From: Echinometra lucunter
Lineage: Eukaryota > Echinodermata > Echinoidea > Camarodonta > Echinometridae
Reading direction: 5' to 3'
DNA length: 64,000 bases
NCBI GenBank assembly: GCA_029962745.1
Contig: CM057151.1
Location: 6,010,706-6,074,705 of the forward strand
The position numbers and the translations under genes are program-made. The notes below the pieces were generated by a model. It was not told where the DNA came from. It was given only the letters and a program-made list of their open reading frames with translations, and searched no databases. The first letter of the stretch is position 1; each line of letters opens with the position of its first letter. Shown piece by piece: positions 51,201 through 60,160 of this stretch.

Positions 51201-54200
51201 ATGAAAGCGTTTAGTTAGGATGAACTCTTGTACTTGACATTGTTCCCAAATGATTAGACAGTATTTTGTTGAAAGACAAATGGAAGCGTGTGGGATCAAA
51301 TATTTGTGTTAAACATTTTAATCGTGCTGTTATTCCTTAAAATACGATATGTTCATCATGCTGTTATTCTCAAATGCTGAAGATAACACTACAATTATTT
51401 TGTTTAACCAAAGTGGGAGTCCACTGAAAATTTAGTCATACCTATTGATGTTATTCTTGTACATCTGGAGCAATCTCAATTCTATAATCCCAGTCATGGT
51501 AATGCATTGGACCAAGACAGGGAATGAGACAGATCCAGCCATGTTTTCACTTTCAGTCCCCAAATCCAGTAGACAAGAATTTAGAGAAACTTACCTTTGC
51601 GGTTGGAAACAAAAGGGGGTGATCTCATCCGTGTGATTCTCTTGTTTAGGATGAAAACAGACCGTGTTTATTGATACCACATGAAGTCAACAATTTTCAG
51701 GTTATCTCAGGGAAGAAGGTGAGGTGGGAGGAGAGATTGGTCATTAGCCTTTAGTCTTACTCTTCCAGACTTGTGCTTTCACATTCAAGATAATGTGTTT
51801 CTGTATTTCAGAGAGTGTAGAAACCTACCTGTACATCATGATGTATGAAGCCTACTGCATGATGTTGAGAGGAATTGTGCGGAGAGAGAAGAGTTTTTAG
51901 TCTTTATATTGTTTTTTAGAAGAAAGAAAAAAGATAATGGGATACAGCAATTCCTCCTATTTTGATGGCATTAATTTATAGGAAAATAAAGAATGGATAA
52001 CATTTGCATTAGACTGCATCTTATAAAGACTAAATTCTAGAGGTGACCTGATATAACCTGTCTTCACACATGAGGTGCCTGTAGAAAGGAAGATTGTACC
52101 CCTCTGAGAACTACTCCCAATAATTGAAAAGACCCCAATCTTTGTCCCATATCGTAGGGATTGGTGTGAGGTCATTTGTATGGTGGCCCTGAAGTACGCT
52201 CGACAACAGGTGATGTGCGACGTGAATTTCGCATCCCAGGTCCTGAACTTCGCATCCGAGGTCATGAAATTCATGACCCGTGGCGCAAACTTTGCATCAT
52301 AAGTCGTGAAATTCACGACCCGCGGTGCGAAATTCAGGACTGGGATGCAAAGTTCGCGCCACGGATCCTGAATTTCGCACCGCGGGTCGTGGATTTCATA
52401 ACTTGGGATGCAAAGTTTGCGCCACAGGTCATGAATTTCGCATCGCGGGTCGTGAATTTCACGACTTGGGATGCAAAGTTCAGGACCTGGGATGCGAAAT
52501 TCACGTCGCACATGACCTGTTGTCGAGCGTACTTCAGGGCCACCATACATTTGCCATTTCAATATGGTAACCCACTCAAAGTTCTAATTCTGTCTATTTA
52601 TGTGGTGAATCCATTCCATTGCAAATGAATATTCTTGATTTTTACTCTTTATCGTGCTGAATTTGTACCATGGCCTTGTATAGTTCTGAACTTCCACCCC
52701 CCCCCCCCCACACAGAAATTGTTTCTCTACACTCTGAGGGTCTCATGCATTTATGTATTTATAGCACTGTACATGGATGATGCATTATACTACCTTTTAA
52801 TATTGTTAGGTAGATGGTTTCTCTTTGTGTTTACCATTAGGTGTAATGGAAACATATATTTGTAATGTGGGATTAGTTAGAGGAAAGAATGATTTCCCAT
52901 TAAATGGCTGATTTTAACCAAGTCCTGGTGTCCATTCCCAGTCTCCTTTGCCTTGCCATACTGTGACTAACCTTCGGTCGTTCACTCAGCACTGGCGTTT
53001 TCCCCTTCAAGTGCCCTGTTTGGAGTGTGTCATTCAGTGCGAGGATTGAATAATGCATGAGTGCTTCTCAAAAGCACCCCATAACCTCGCGACCTTTGTA
53101 TTGGCCAATTGGCCAATTGGATGGGGGCTGTGTGAAACACACAAAAGGTGATTTGCTCCATGGTTCTTCTGAGGTGCGAATGTGGCAGGCTGAATTATGT
53201 CTTTGTGCCCATCAAAACGTTGGCGATCAAAACAACTGAATAGGGAGTGACCTCTCTCCTCCTAAAGCCTTTCTTTCACAACCGTTTGGGAACATGAAAA
53301 GTTGTTGTGTGCTCTACCTTGAAAGGGAGCTCTGCCTGGGCCCATTGCTGCCATTCCCAACGATTTTATGTCGACATCATAAATTATTCACTCCTTGGAG
53401 CAATTTGTCTCATTGACTTTCAAACGACATGTATGTTATGCAGGGCATGATGCCTGTCTGAATGAAGCAGTGATAACACACCTCTGTGTAGGCATAGCAC
53501 GGTCACTTTTGGATGAGGCACAAGATATTCAAGCAGGCTTTTCAACGACCATGAATAAAACAAAATACAAAACTTCACCAGTATAAAAATGGGAAAACAC
53601 ATCATAGGGTGTTTTCTGTAGAATGCAGAGATTTCTTTACTCTCATTTTCTCCTCTTTTGCCCTTCCCTTCTCTAAATCTCACAAGAGTGTTTGTAGAGG
53701 GCCTGTGGTTTACGTTTCCCTCTTGCATTTCTACTGTGATTTTCTTACCTGTCCAAATCTCTACACATTGGTACATTTACACTCTCCCATGAGCTGGATT
53801 TTTTTGCTTTAGTGAAATGATTAAATTCTTGATTTTATGTAATCTGTTTTTAGACCAAAATCATTAATTGTTATTTCTTTTATTGTCCATATATGTAGTG
53901 GATATTTGTTTGTTTATATGCAGTATAACAGGGAAAATACATACTTAATCAAATAATCAGAACACAAATAGGACAAACATACAAATAGTAATGGATAAAA
54001 TATGGGGGCTGTAGTACATTCACAGCCCAACCATGAAGTTTGAAGGATGAGGCACTCAAAATATAACCTTTATAGGCCTCGAAAATAGTTGATGCTAGAG
54101 ATAATTATAAGTAATATCATATGCCCATAAGAATGTTCTGATTTAGATGTGAATGAACAGTAAGAAATGGAGGCTTTTAAAGCTCTGTTCTTCTGTTTCA

Positions 54201-57200
54201 TATTTGCAATATTCTTGATGATGATGTTAAAGCTACATGTATAGCGGAGGGAGGTATATAACGAGATAGCGCTCAGTGTATTGCTGAATGTATAAATTGC
54301 CATTGTATTGCCCATTCTCTCTCCCCAATCCGATGTTTTGGTCCGTGGCAATACAAAACACACTTTATCACAATGAACTTTACATTGGAGTGGGAGGTTC
54401 TCCTAAATGGACAAGATCACTCTTCTGTCCTCCACTCTTCATTTCCTTTCCAATTTCTTCCAACCCCATCTTCTATTCCCCTCTTGTTTGAGACTCATTT
54501 TGCCTCCTCCCCATTTGCTGCTCATTCCGCCCATTGCCTTGACCCAGCTTTTAGTAGGACTCTCCTATTTGTGTTCATTGATGGTGCTGATTGATGCTTA
54601 TTGGAGAAGACATGTCTTCCAAAGGAAGGCTATGTGTTGTTCCTGAGTGCTGACAGTGAGATTCCCTTCATCATTGCGCTTTCTCCACTCAAAAAAAAAT
54701 TGGAGCGAAAGCACTCCTGGACATTACGTGTTTCCCCCTTCTCCCAAATCTTGTGGTAGGGTCCATGGTTTAGGTTTTGGACAGGTATAGAGTTTTCATG
54801 AGAATAACTTGGAAGATGGCAGGGATTAGGGTAAAAGATACTTTTTAAGTTCACGATGATTTTATATTGGTTCGTCATATTTTGTTTTGCACAAAATCTT
54901 CTTTCCATGTTATTAAGAATACTTTGTGTTAAAGAAAGATATAGATTCTTTTATATCTTGTATGAAAATTTTAGGTATGGCCTGGTTTTGAAGTATAATT
55001 TCATACAATTTACACATTACACGTAGGCCTGCTTATAAGATCACTGGATGAAAACACTGGGATATTGCATGATTAAAGATTTTACTCATTAGGTATGAAC
55101 GGTTTAGTTCCACCTAATGGTATTCCCTCATCAAGGGGATCTTTATCTAACGTTGTCAGCTTCGCTGAGTCACTTTCCTGGGCTCTTTGCAGGGGCACCA
55201 CTTTACTTAGCACCATCTTTAACCCATCTACTTTGCTCCAAACTCTTCCATTCTTAAAGGGGCTCAAACTCTTCCATTCTTAAAGGGGCTCAAACTCTTC
55301 CATTCTTAAAGGGGCTCATACTCATCTGTGTATAAAGTATTGTTTCACAGTAGCATTGAGGTATTTGAGTACATGTCCAACTGGTGAACCCATATGGGAT
55401 ATTATTTCCATGTTAAAACTGTGGGTGTTGAGTAACAAGATTCCATGACTTTGCTATGAATCTACTTTGATATCATTTCATGACTAACAGCCAAGGGGGT
55501 TCAATTCTCTGGTGTCGTAGAGCAGAATTGCTCATTGTTTTATTGAACATTGTCTGTGGTTTGAGACTAATCATAAAGAGCAATGACACACCTTGTTAAT
55601 GATGATCAACTTTCTTATTTTTGTGGCGGCATCTGTGAGAGTGATGCAGCAGAATTTGGCGCTTGTGTTAAACAGCAGGTAATGAGCTGTAGTGTCGGCA
55701 GACAGTGTTGAAAGTTCATAGATTCACAAGTAATAGCTTGACAAAATTCCAGGCGACATGTATTCCCTTTATGATGGAATGTAACAATTACATTCCAGAT
55801 CCAGAAAAGATGGAATATATTGATAAGATGTGTGGTTATGAAAAGTCGGATATGAATTTACTCAGTGACGTATGAGTAAGGTCATGTTCATGTAACGTGG
55901 GTCATGCATTTTAGATTGCAGATTTTAAAGCTGTAGTTAAAATTTGTATTTACATTATAAACATAAAATGGTATTTCATGGTGTTATTTTTCGCTAGAAT
56001 CCTCACATATTGTGTCAATGTTTTGATTAAGAAAACAGATATAAGCATTGCATATGTACTCTGTAGTTATCAGGCGTTTAATACTTGTGATATAATTTGC
56101 ATGAAAAAATGAAAATAAAATCAAACATTGCATACTGTATATACATGTGCAAATGATAGATATCTAATATGTATGATGTAATCTGCTAAAGGAAATCTTG
56201 TAGACATGGGAGGGGTAATGCACTTTGAATGATGCTCAAGAAGCGCCCTCGTCTGTCCAAAACTTTTTATCACTGATGATGAGCTGGCTTGAAGTAAATG
56301 CAAGGAAGCTTAGTCAGATTCAGTTGTCGTCACTTTGTTTACATCAATAAGTTGAAAGGGAGAGTATAGATGCTAGGCCCATAGTAAAGCAGATTCTAAA
56401 AAGTGGTGGACGCATCAAGGTTCCTGTTTGTTCGGATCATATGGAGAAAAAAAAAATCTGTTATTGGAACCTTATTCATGAAGTTTACAATGTATATTTC
56501 ATTTAAAGTTTGGGGGAAGTGATTCTGTTATATAATGAATGTTTTAATATGTATGTACATGTAAACATAGTAATAGTTAATATTATGAACATGCACAAGA
56601 AGCACTTAGATATAAAGTATGGGCAAGGAATTTGATTGTATTAATAGATGTACATGTAGCATGTGTCTATCTTTCATCAGTGTTTGAGATGAGATCCTAA
56701 AAGCAGCTACTATGTGAAGAAAAGAGATAAAAAATATACTCGCTCATGAATGATTTTAATGCATTGTACATGCACAGTGTACTTACTGCTTGTGGGATGT
56801 ACTTTTCTTTTTTTTAACTTTTGCTTCGGCAGAAAATAATGATGAAAATAATAACGTGAATATAAGTGCATTTACCATGACCACATCCCATACAAATAGA
56901 CAGATCTCTATATTTCTGTTAATCATATTAAAAAAAGTTACGGATTGTAAGCTGAAAGAGAAATGAAAGACATTTTTTGGTGTATAAATTTTGAAGGATG
57001 ATCCCTTCATATCATTGATTAGTGGATTACAATTTGTCATCCACTGATAATTCTGATCACAAATCTTTTTAATCCTACGTCTATAATTCACTTTCTCTAA
57101 CGTCATAAGATGTGGCTGCTGATGATAAATGCATCTGAATTAAGTACTCTACATCCCAAGCTTTCCAGACGAGATTAAAAACTAAAAAAAACCACTAAAA

Positions 57201-60160
57201 TGTCATTTATGTCAAGTGATTATGAGACTATATCAGTCATTCTAGAAATTTGTACCTTCATACCTCTTGTCATTTTTCATTTTGTAGGAAAAGTGATCAG
57301 TATGTCAAATCTTTTCTTATTGATTGTGTTCATTTCTTTATTTATTTATTTACTTATTTATTTATTCTTTTTGCAGCTGGAAATGTCCAACTGAAATGGA
57401 TTTCATATGCATTCATGACAATATTTCAATTTTTTTTTACTCATTTCTCTATTTGCTGAAGTCAGTATTAGGAAATAAGCACTTAATAAATGTTATTATT
57501 TTGCTAAATTGCTGTTTGTTCTTTCAGACATCACAATCGGATAACAAACATCAGTCCAGCAGCACTCCGTGGTCTGACATCATTACGAACGCTAGATCTG
57601 AGTTATAATCGTATCGGCCATCTACGGACAGACACCTTCCCAGCAGATAATCAGCTCCAATTCCTGTAAGCAGCATTCAAGATTTTTTATGAAGACAAAC
57701 ACAAAACCAGAAATATTAACCATGAAATTACTTAAATGTGGTACTCAATTTGTCTTTATGGCTATGTTTCTTGATGGTACAGTTTTTGACATAATTTGAG
57801 CTTCTATTTCTTTGATGAAGAGAAAGTTCTGAATTTAATTGTTGATTAGTTTGTAGATTCTAGTAAATTTGATGAAAAGAACATTTCTTCTTATGCTGAA
57901 TCCAAGGAAGATAGATGAGTATTCTCTGAAAATTTAATCATTATTCTCTAGGACTGTGATAATCCTAAAACTCTGTTTAAACATACTTACAGGTAAATGA
58001 ATCAAAGCAACATGAAATTGTTTCTCCATAGCTCTGTATGGATAGACTCATTTCTGACAAGCAAACTTGGATCTAAATTTCCATAGGATGTAGAAATCGA
58101 ACAAAATTTCCATGGATGTCAGTCTGTCTTAATACATGAAAGCATGCAGGTCTGTCCTAAGGGTTCCTTTTAGCATGTCTCAACTATTTCTACTTTCCAA
58201 TCCATTTTAATGTTTGCTCATCATCACCTTTCCTCCAATCTCATAAATTGAGAAAGTGCTGTTTCATCTTCTCGTGGGCATTCTTAAGCTAACAGAGGTA
58301 GAGGTAAATACACATCACGTATTTCCGACTCATAATGGATTAAAACATTTGGTGTTCTGCAACTATTTGATTAAGAACGGTGTTTGGCGATCGGAACTTT
58401 TTAACTTTCCCGATGGTAGAAATCACAGTATCCGTCTTTCTGTTTTTTCCTCACGGTGATTATAACTTTCTACAAACTTATTTAGACAAAGAAGTTCAAA
58501 TTACTATATGTAAAACATTGACAAACTGGAGGAGATCTCTGAAAATCTAATTGACACATAAAAATGACAAGCACAAATTCAATTCTTCACCTCCAGTTAT
58601 GTCTTTGAAAGGGATCAAAACCAGAGTACCGGTATTCAATATAGGTATACATTGTCAACAAGGGTCAATTATTTGAATGAAGTGAGCTTCCATGATATAT
58701 TTTTTTTTATTACACAACATGTGCAGTCAGAATAAAACCTTGATTGTGAGCAGGCTATGTTATTTCCTTGTCTGAACATGCCCAAAGCCTGGTTTTTATG
58801 CTTTCCTCCAAAGAACTGACCAAATTCATTAAAGGGTAGTCCAGGGGATAGTAGGATAATACCTGAGGCAAGTGGGTTAGAAAGCGCAGGCACGATTGAT
58901 GCGCTGCAGGAAAAGAAGCTTTGCCTTCGCTGACAGCAGTGTATCAGACTAATGTCAGGAACATTTGGGGTTGAGCAGAAAAATAGTGTCCTCCCATGAA
59001 AAGCAGTCATGTTTCTCTCAAATATACTTGGACATCTCCAGAATTTTTCTGGATGGTGGGAAGCGTAACAGTAAGAGCCTGTTGTGAAATTATCAATTTA
59101 TTATTGATTTGATTGTTAATATCAGCATTCAGTGAACACAACTTAACAGTATAGTATACCTATTACAAAATTTAGGGGGGAGGTTTCAACACAGTGTTGG
59201 GTTGGTGTTACTTTTTCATGAAAGTAGACCTAACTAATAAATCTAGTGCATAACCTGCTCACCCTTTGATTAAGCCAGTATGTTTAAATGTATAATAGGA
59301 CAGTATATTTTAGGTTGTGGCAGTTCTTTACCTAACTGCCAGCGGATGAGTGATGGCACAGGGTTAAGACGATTGTGGCATCACAGAGTGGTGGAAAGAG
59401 GGTTACATAGCCTAACGTGGGGCTGTGGTGATACTAATTAAAGTGGTTGCGGCAGGCATGAGAGTAGGGATGATGATGAAGATGATGTGGATGGTGGTAG
59501 TAGGGGGCTACTTGATGGGGGGATGAAAGGTAGAATGATGTGACTAATGGATAATGACAGCAGCTTTGTGTCCATGATGGGGATGTCAGTGAAGTGGACA
59601 TGGTCGGTGTCTTGGTTGGAAACAACCATGTTGACATTGCCTTGATGCTACAACTATCAAAGGCTTGTAGTTGAGCTTGTATGCATGGAAAGAAGAACAA
59701 GAAGTCATTAGATTGACATTTCCAATGAAATGAATGTCATAGTCACATTATAGGAAGAAAGTTATGATTATTCAAGTCAGACAAGGAAAGTACTAGTAGT
59801 AGGTTTGCTGAAACAGAATAAAGCAGAAATTTGCAGGATATGCAGAATCTTGTTCTCTTATTTTTTCAATATAAAAATCTTTGTTACATTTATTGTATCA
59901 GTTAATGATATAAACATAAGATCATGGCAAAATCTCTTTTTGTTTATACCTGCCACTGTCCTTTCTGTTACCCCCTCTTCTTTCTCTACCAACATCCTTC
60001 TCTTTCTGCCTAACAGGCTGTTGGAGAACAACCGTATCAGTACATTACAGCAGGGATGCCTCAACAACCTGCGTTCCTTAGAGATCCTCAAGCTCAACCG
60101 TAACCGCATTGGATCCTTACCCCGTGATCTCTTCACCCACCTTGAGAGTTTGAACCTCCT
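24014..60160 (+). CDS. LRIG: LRIG-family transmembrane LRR/Ig protein, 5' part (six exons, 3' end outside window)
   Basis: Joined exons are 24014-24216, 31568-31639, 45310-45381, 47113-47187, 57528-57665 and 60017-60160: 704 coding bases, 234 codons plus two bases, no internal stop. They give a signal peptide (about residues 1-31), an LRR N-terminal cap (Cys36, 40, 42, 49) and seven LRRs. LRIG is recognised by the cap motif CLGSLVDC, by a degenerate third LRR with a proline and LG in place of the usual phenylalanine position (exon 4, 75 nt), and by the last two repeats, which contain NNRISTL, GC, NL and KLNRNR as in vertebrate LRIG3. Known family role: type I membrane proteins, 15 or so LRRs plus three Ig domains, that modulate receptor tyrosine kinase signalling (LRIG1 dampens EGFR-type receptors) and BMP signalling. 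Orthology to LRIG1, 2 or 3 cannot be assigned; invertebrates probably have a single gene. The Ig domains, transmembrane segment and tail are not in the window. Visible N-glycosylation sequons are NSS (exon 3), NLT (exon 4) and NIS (exon 5). Confidence 0.9.
25343..25964. mobile_element. Inverted-repeat element with internal repeated motif
   Basis: The ends ATATCGTCGCCTTCCC and GGGAAGGCGACGATAT are perfect reverse complements, continuing as GGAAAAAGG / CCTTTTTCTGG. Inside are two diverged tandem copies of about 95 bp (25527-25619 and 25626-25727), each containing GTGCTTA, GACCGATT, a GGGAACT box and GGAAGAAAG. Non-autonomous DNA transposon is the likely identity. The target duplication is unclear. 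Confidence 0.7.
27848..28414. mobile_element. Long palindrome flanked by TTAA (foldback element)
   Basis: Arms of about 265-270 bp read toward each other around a loop near 28110-28140. The ends are AGGGTAAGTCCA and TGGACTTACCCT, each flanked by TTAA (27844-27847 and 28415-28418), as in piggyBac-type insertions. The arms are so similar that the translated arms share long identical runs (for example SFTFSSKLLSALQIGNTDD), but this is repeat DNA, not a gene. Confidence 0.8.
31568..31639 (+). CDS. LRIG: LRIG coding exon 2: one LRR (apparently additional repeat)
   Basis: A 72-nt exon, phase 2 on both sides, preceded by TATACAG and followed by GTAAGT. It encodes exactly one 24-residue LRR with the pattern LxSNRIxxIPxGxFxxLxxLxxL, so it is a typical extracellular LRR. 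It can be skipped without changing frame. Vertebrate LRIGs as I remember them have a single LRR between the N-cap and the proline/LG repeat; here there are two (exons 2 and 3), and exon 2 is the less LRIG-like of them. Confidence 0.88.
34498..34524. repeat. (CCAG)n microsatellite
   Basis: Six full CCAG units after CAG. Confidence 0.95.
36844..36896 (+). repeat. Short hairpin inside an intron
   Basis: GGTGATCTTGTGACTG pairs with CAGTCTCAAGATCACC at 15 of 16 positions around a 21-nt loop. Outside it, GTATAATAGT (36817) and ACTATTATAC (36963) also pair, with an unequal spacer. It may be a degenerate inverted-repeat element. Confidence 0.5.
43321..44090. mobile_element. Inverted-repeat insertion with a 128-codon reverse ORF
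   Basis: The left end TTGTTGTATTGGAGTAAC and the right end GTTACGCGAATACAACAA match as reverse complements at 16 of 18 positions, with A/T runs outside them. Just inside each end is AGGGTCGG. Between lie an oligo-T block (43368-43410), an open frame on the minus strand at 43530-43916 and an oligo-A block at 44026-44038. The protein has no motif I recognise. Confidence 0.55.
45310..45381 (+). CDS. LRIG: LRIG coding exon 3: one LRR
   Basis: A 72-nt phase 2-2 exon after TTCTTGCAG and before GTAAGT. It encodes one 24-residue LRR beginning DLSSNKLRRL, close to the first LRR of vertebrate LRIG1 (NLSYNKL). It contains an NSS sequon. Like exon 2 it is symmetric and skippable. Confidence 0.9.
45382..47112 (+). 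other. LRIG intron 3 (1731 nt)
   Basis: The shortest intron in the window, phase 2, GTAAGT to CAG. The stretch 46450-46760 is somewhat more GC-rich and open in two frames, but its codons resemble no known protein. Confidence 0.85.
47113..47187 (+). CDS. LRIG: LRIG coding exon 4: diagnostic proline/LG repeat
   Basis: A 75-nt phase 2-2 exon after TATAAACAG and before GTGAGT. The repeat reads KLASNKLTSLPILGPSA and then RNLTQLI. The same layout (NELTAxPxLG, then a polar stretch, then VxxLF) is the family signature of LRIG LRR2, including the extra codon relative to a 24-residue repeat. NLT is a sequon. This exon is the best single argument for LRIG over Slit, LRRTM or other LRR families. Confidence 0.92.
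49638..50052. mobile_element. piggyBac-like MITE
   Basis: The ends TTAACCCATTCGTGACAG and CTGTCATGAATGGGTTAA are reverse complements at 17 of 18 positions, including a TTAA target duplication. TTAA plus a CCC-starting terminus is the usual signature of piggyBac-superfamily elements. The interior is AT-rich and non-coding. Confidence 0.72.
52178..52548. mobile_element. Foldback element made of 21-bp tandem units
   Basis: Outer arms TATGGTGGCCCTGAAGTACG and its complement at 52529-52548 are perfect; the match continues through CTCGACAACAGG. Between them, 52224-52495 is thirteen consecutive units, twelve of 21 bp and one of 20 bp, of the type GAATTTCGCATCCCAGGTCCT. Because 21 is a multiple of three and the units lack stops, several frames stay open on both strands; these are not genes. 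Confidence 0.8.
55240..55317. repeat. 26-bp tandem repeat, three identical copies
   Basis: The unit begins AAACTCTTCCATTC and ends TTAAAGGGGCTC. The three copies are identical, suggesting a recent expansion. Confidence 0.95.
57330..57366. repeat. (TTTA)n microsatellite near the exon 5 acceptor
   Basis: TTTA/TTTAT units followed by TTTTTGCAG, which creates a decoy acceptor at 57376 about 150 bases before the real one. Confidence 0.9.
57528..57665 (+). CDS. LRIG: LRIG coding exon 5: two LRRs
   Basis: A 138-nt phase 2-2 exon after GTTCTTTCAG and before GTAAGC. The first LRR starts HHNRITNISP (compare QHNKI in LRIG1); the second starts DLSYNRIGHL and carries DTFPADNQLQF, corresponding to the conserved CFPxxxxIKEL of vertebrates. 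NIS is a sequon. A nearby upstream AG at 57376 is not used, because it would shift the frame. Confidence 0.92.
57666..60016 (+). other. LRIG intron 5 (2351 nt)
   Basis: GTAAGC to AACAG, phase 2. Apart from an ATG/GAT-rich stretch around 59465-59500 I see nothing distinctive. Confidence 0.85.
60017..60160 (+). CDS. LRIG: LRIG coding exon 6: two LRRs (last exon in window)
   Basis: A 144-nt phase 2-2 exon after a pyrimidine-rich tract ending TAACAG and before GTAAGT. It encodes LRRs with LLENNRISTL, GCLNNL and KLNRNRIGSLP, matching the LRIG3 pattern NNRITTL-GCFDNL-KLNRNR. The codon at the donor is split after two bases (CT, Leu). The following exon should continue with an LRR beginning near LxRNRI. 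I found no such exon between 60161 and 64000. Confidence 0.92.

Larger units (their letters stand above)
47188..57527 (+). other. LRIG intron 4 (10340 nt)
   Basis: GTGAGT to TTTCAG, phase 2. It holds a TTAA-flanked inverted-repeat element (49638-50052), the 21-bp-unit fold-back (52178-52548), a 26-bp triple repeat (55240-55317) and a TTTA microsatellite close to the 3' end. No coding sequence found. Confidence 0.85.

Noticed and set aside
51957..52562. 201-codon reverse open frame
   Set aside because: Its repetitive peptide is the translation of the 21-bp foldback array, which is also open in other frames and on the other strand.
57377..57527. Alternative upstream acceptor for exon 5 (TTTTTGCAG at 57376)
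   Set aside because: It would add 151 bases, shifting the frame of the LRRs and running into a stop near 57608. The acceptor at 57527 keeps the LRR frame and phase.
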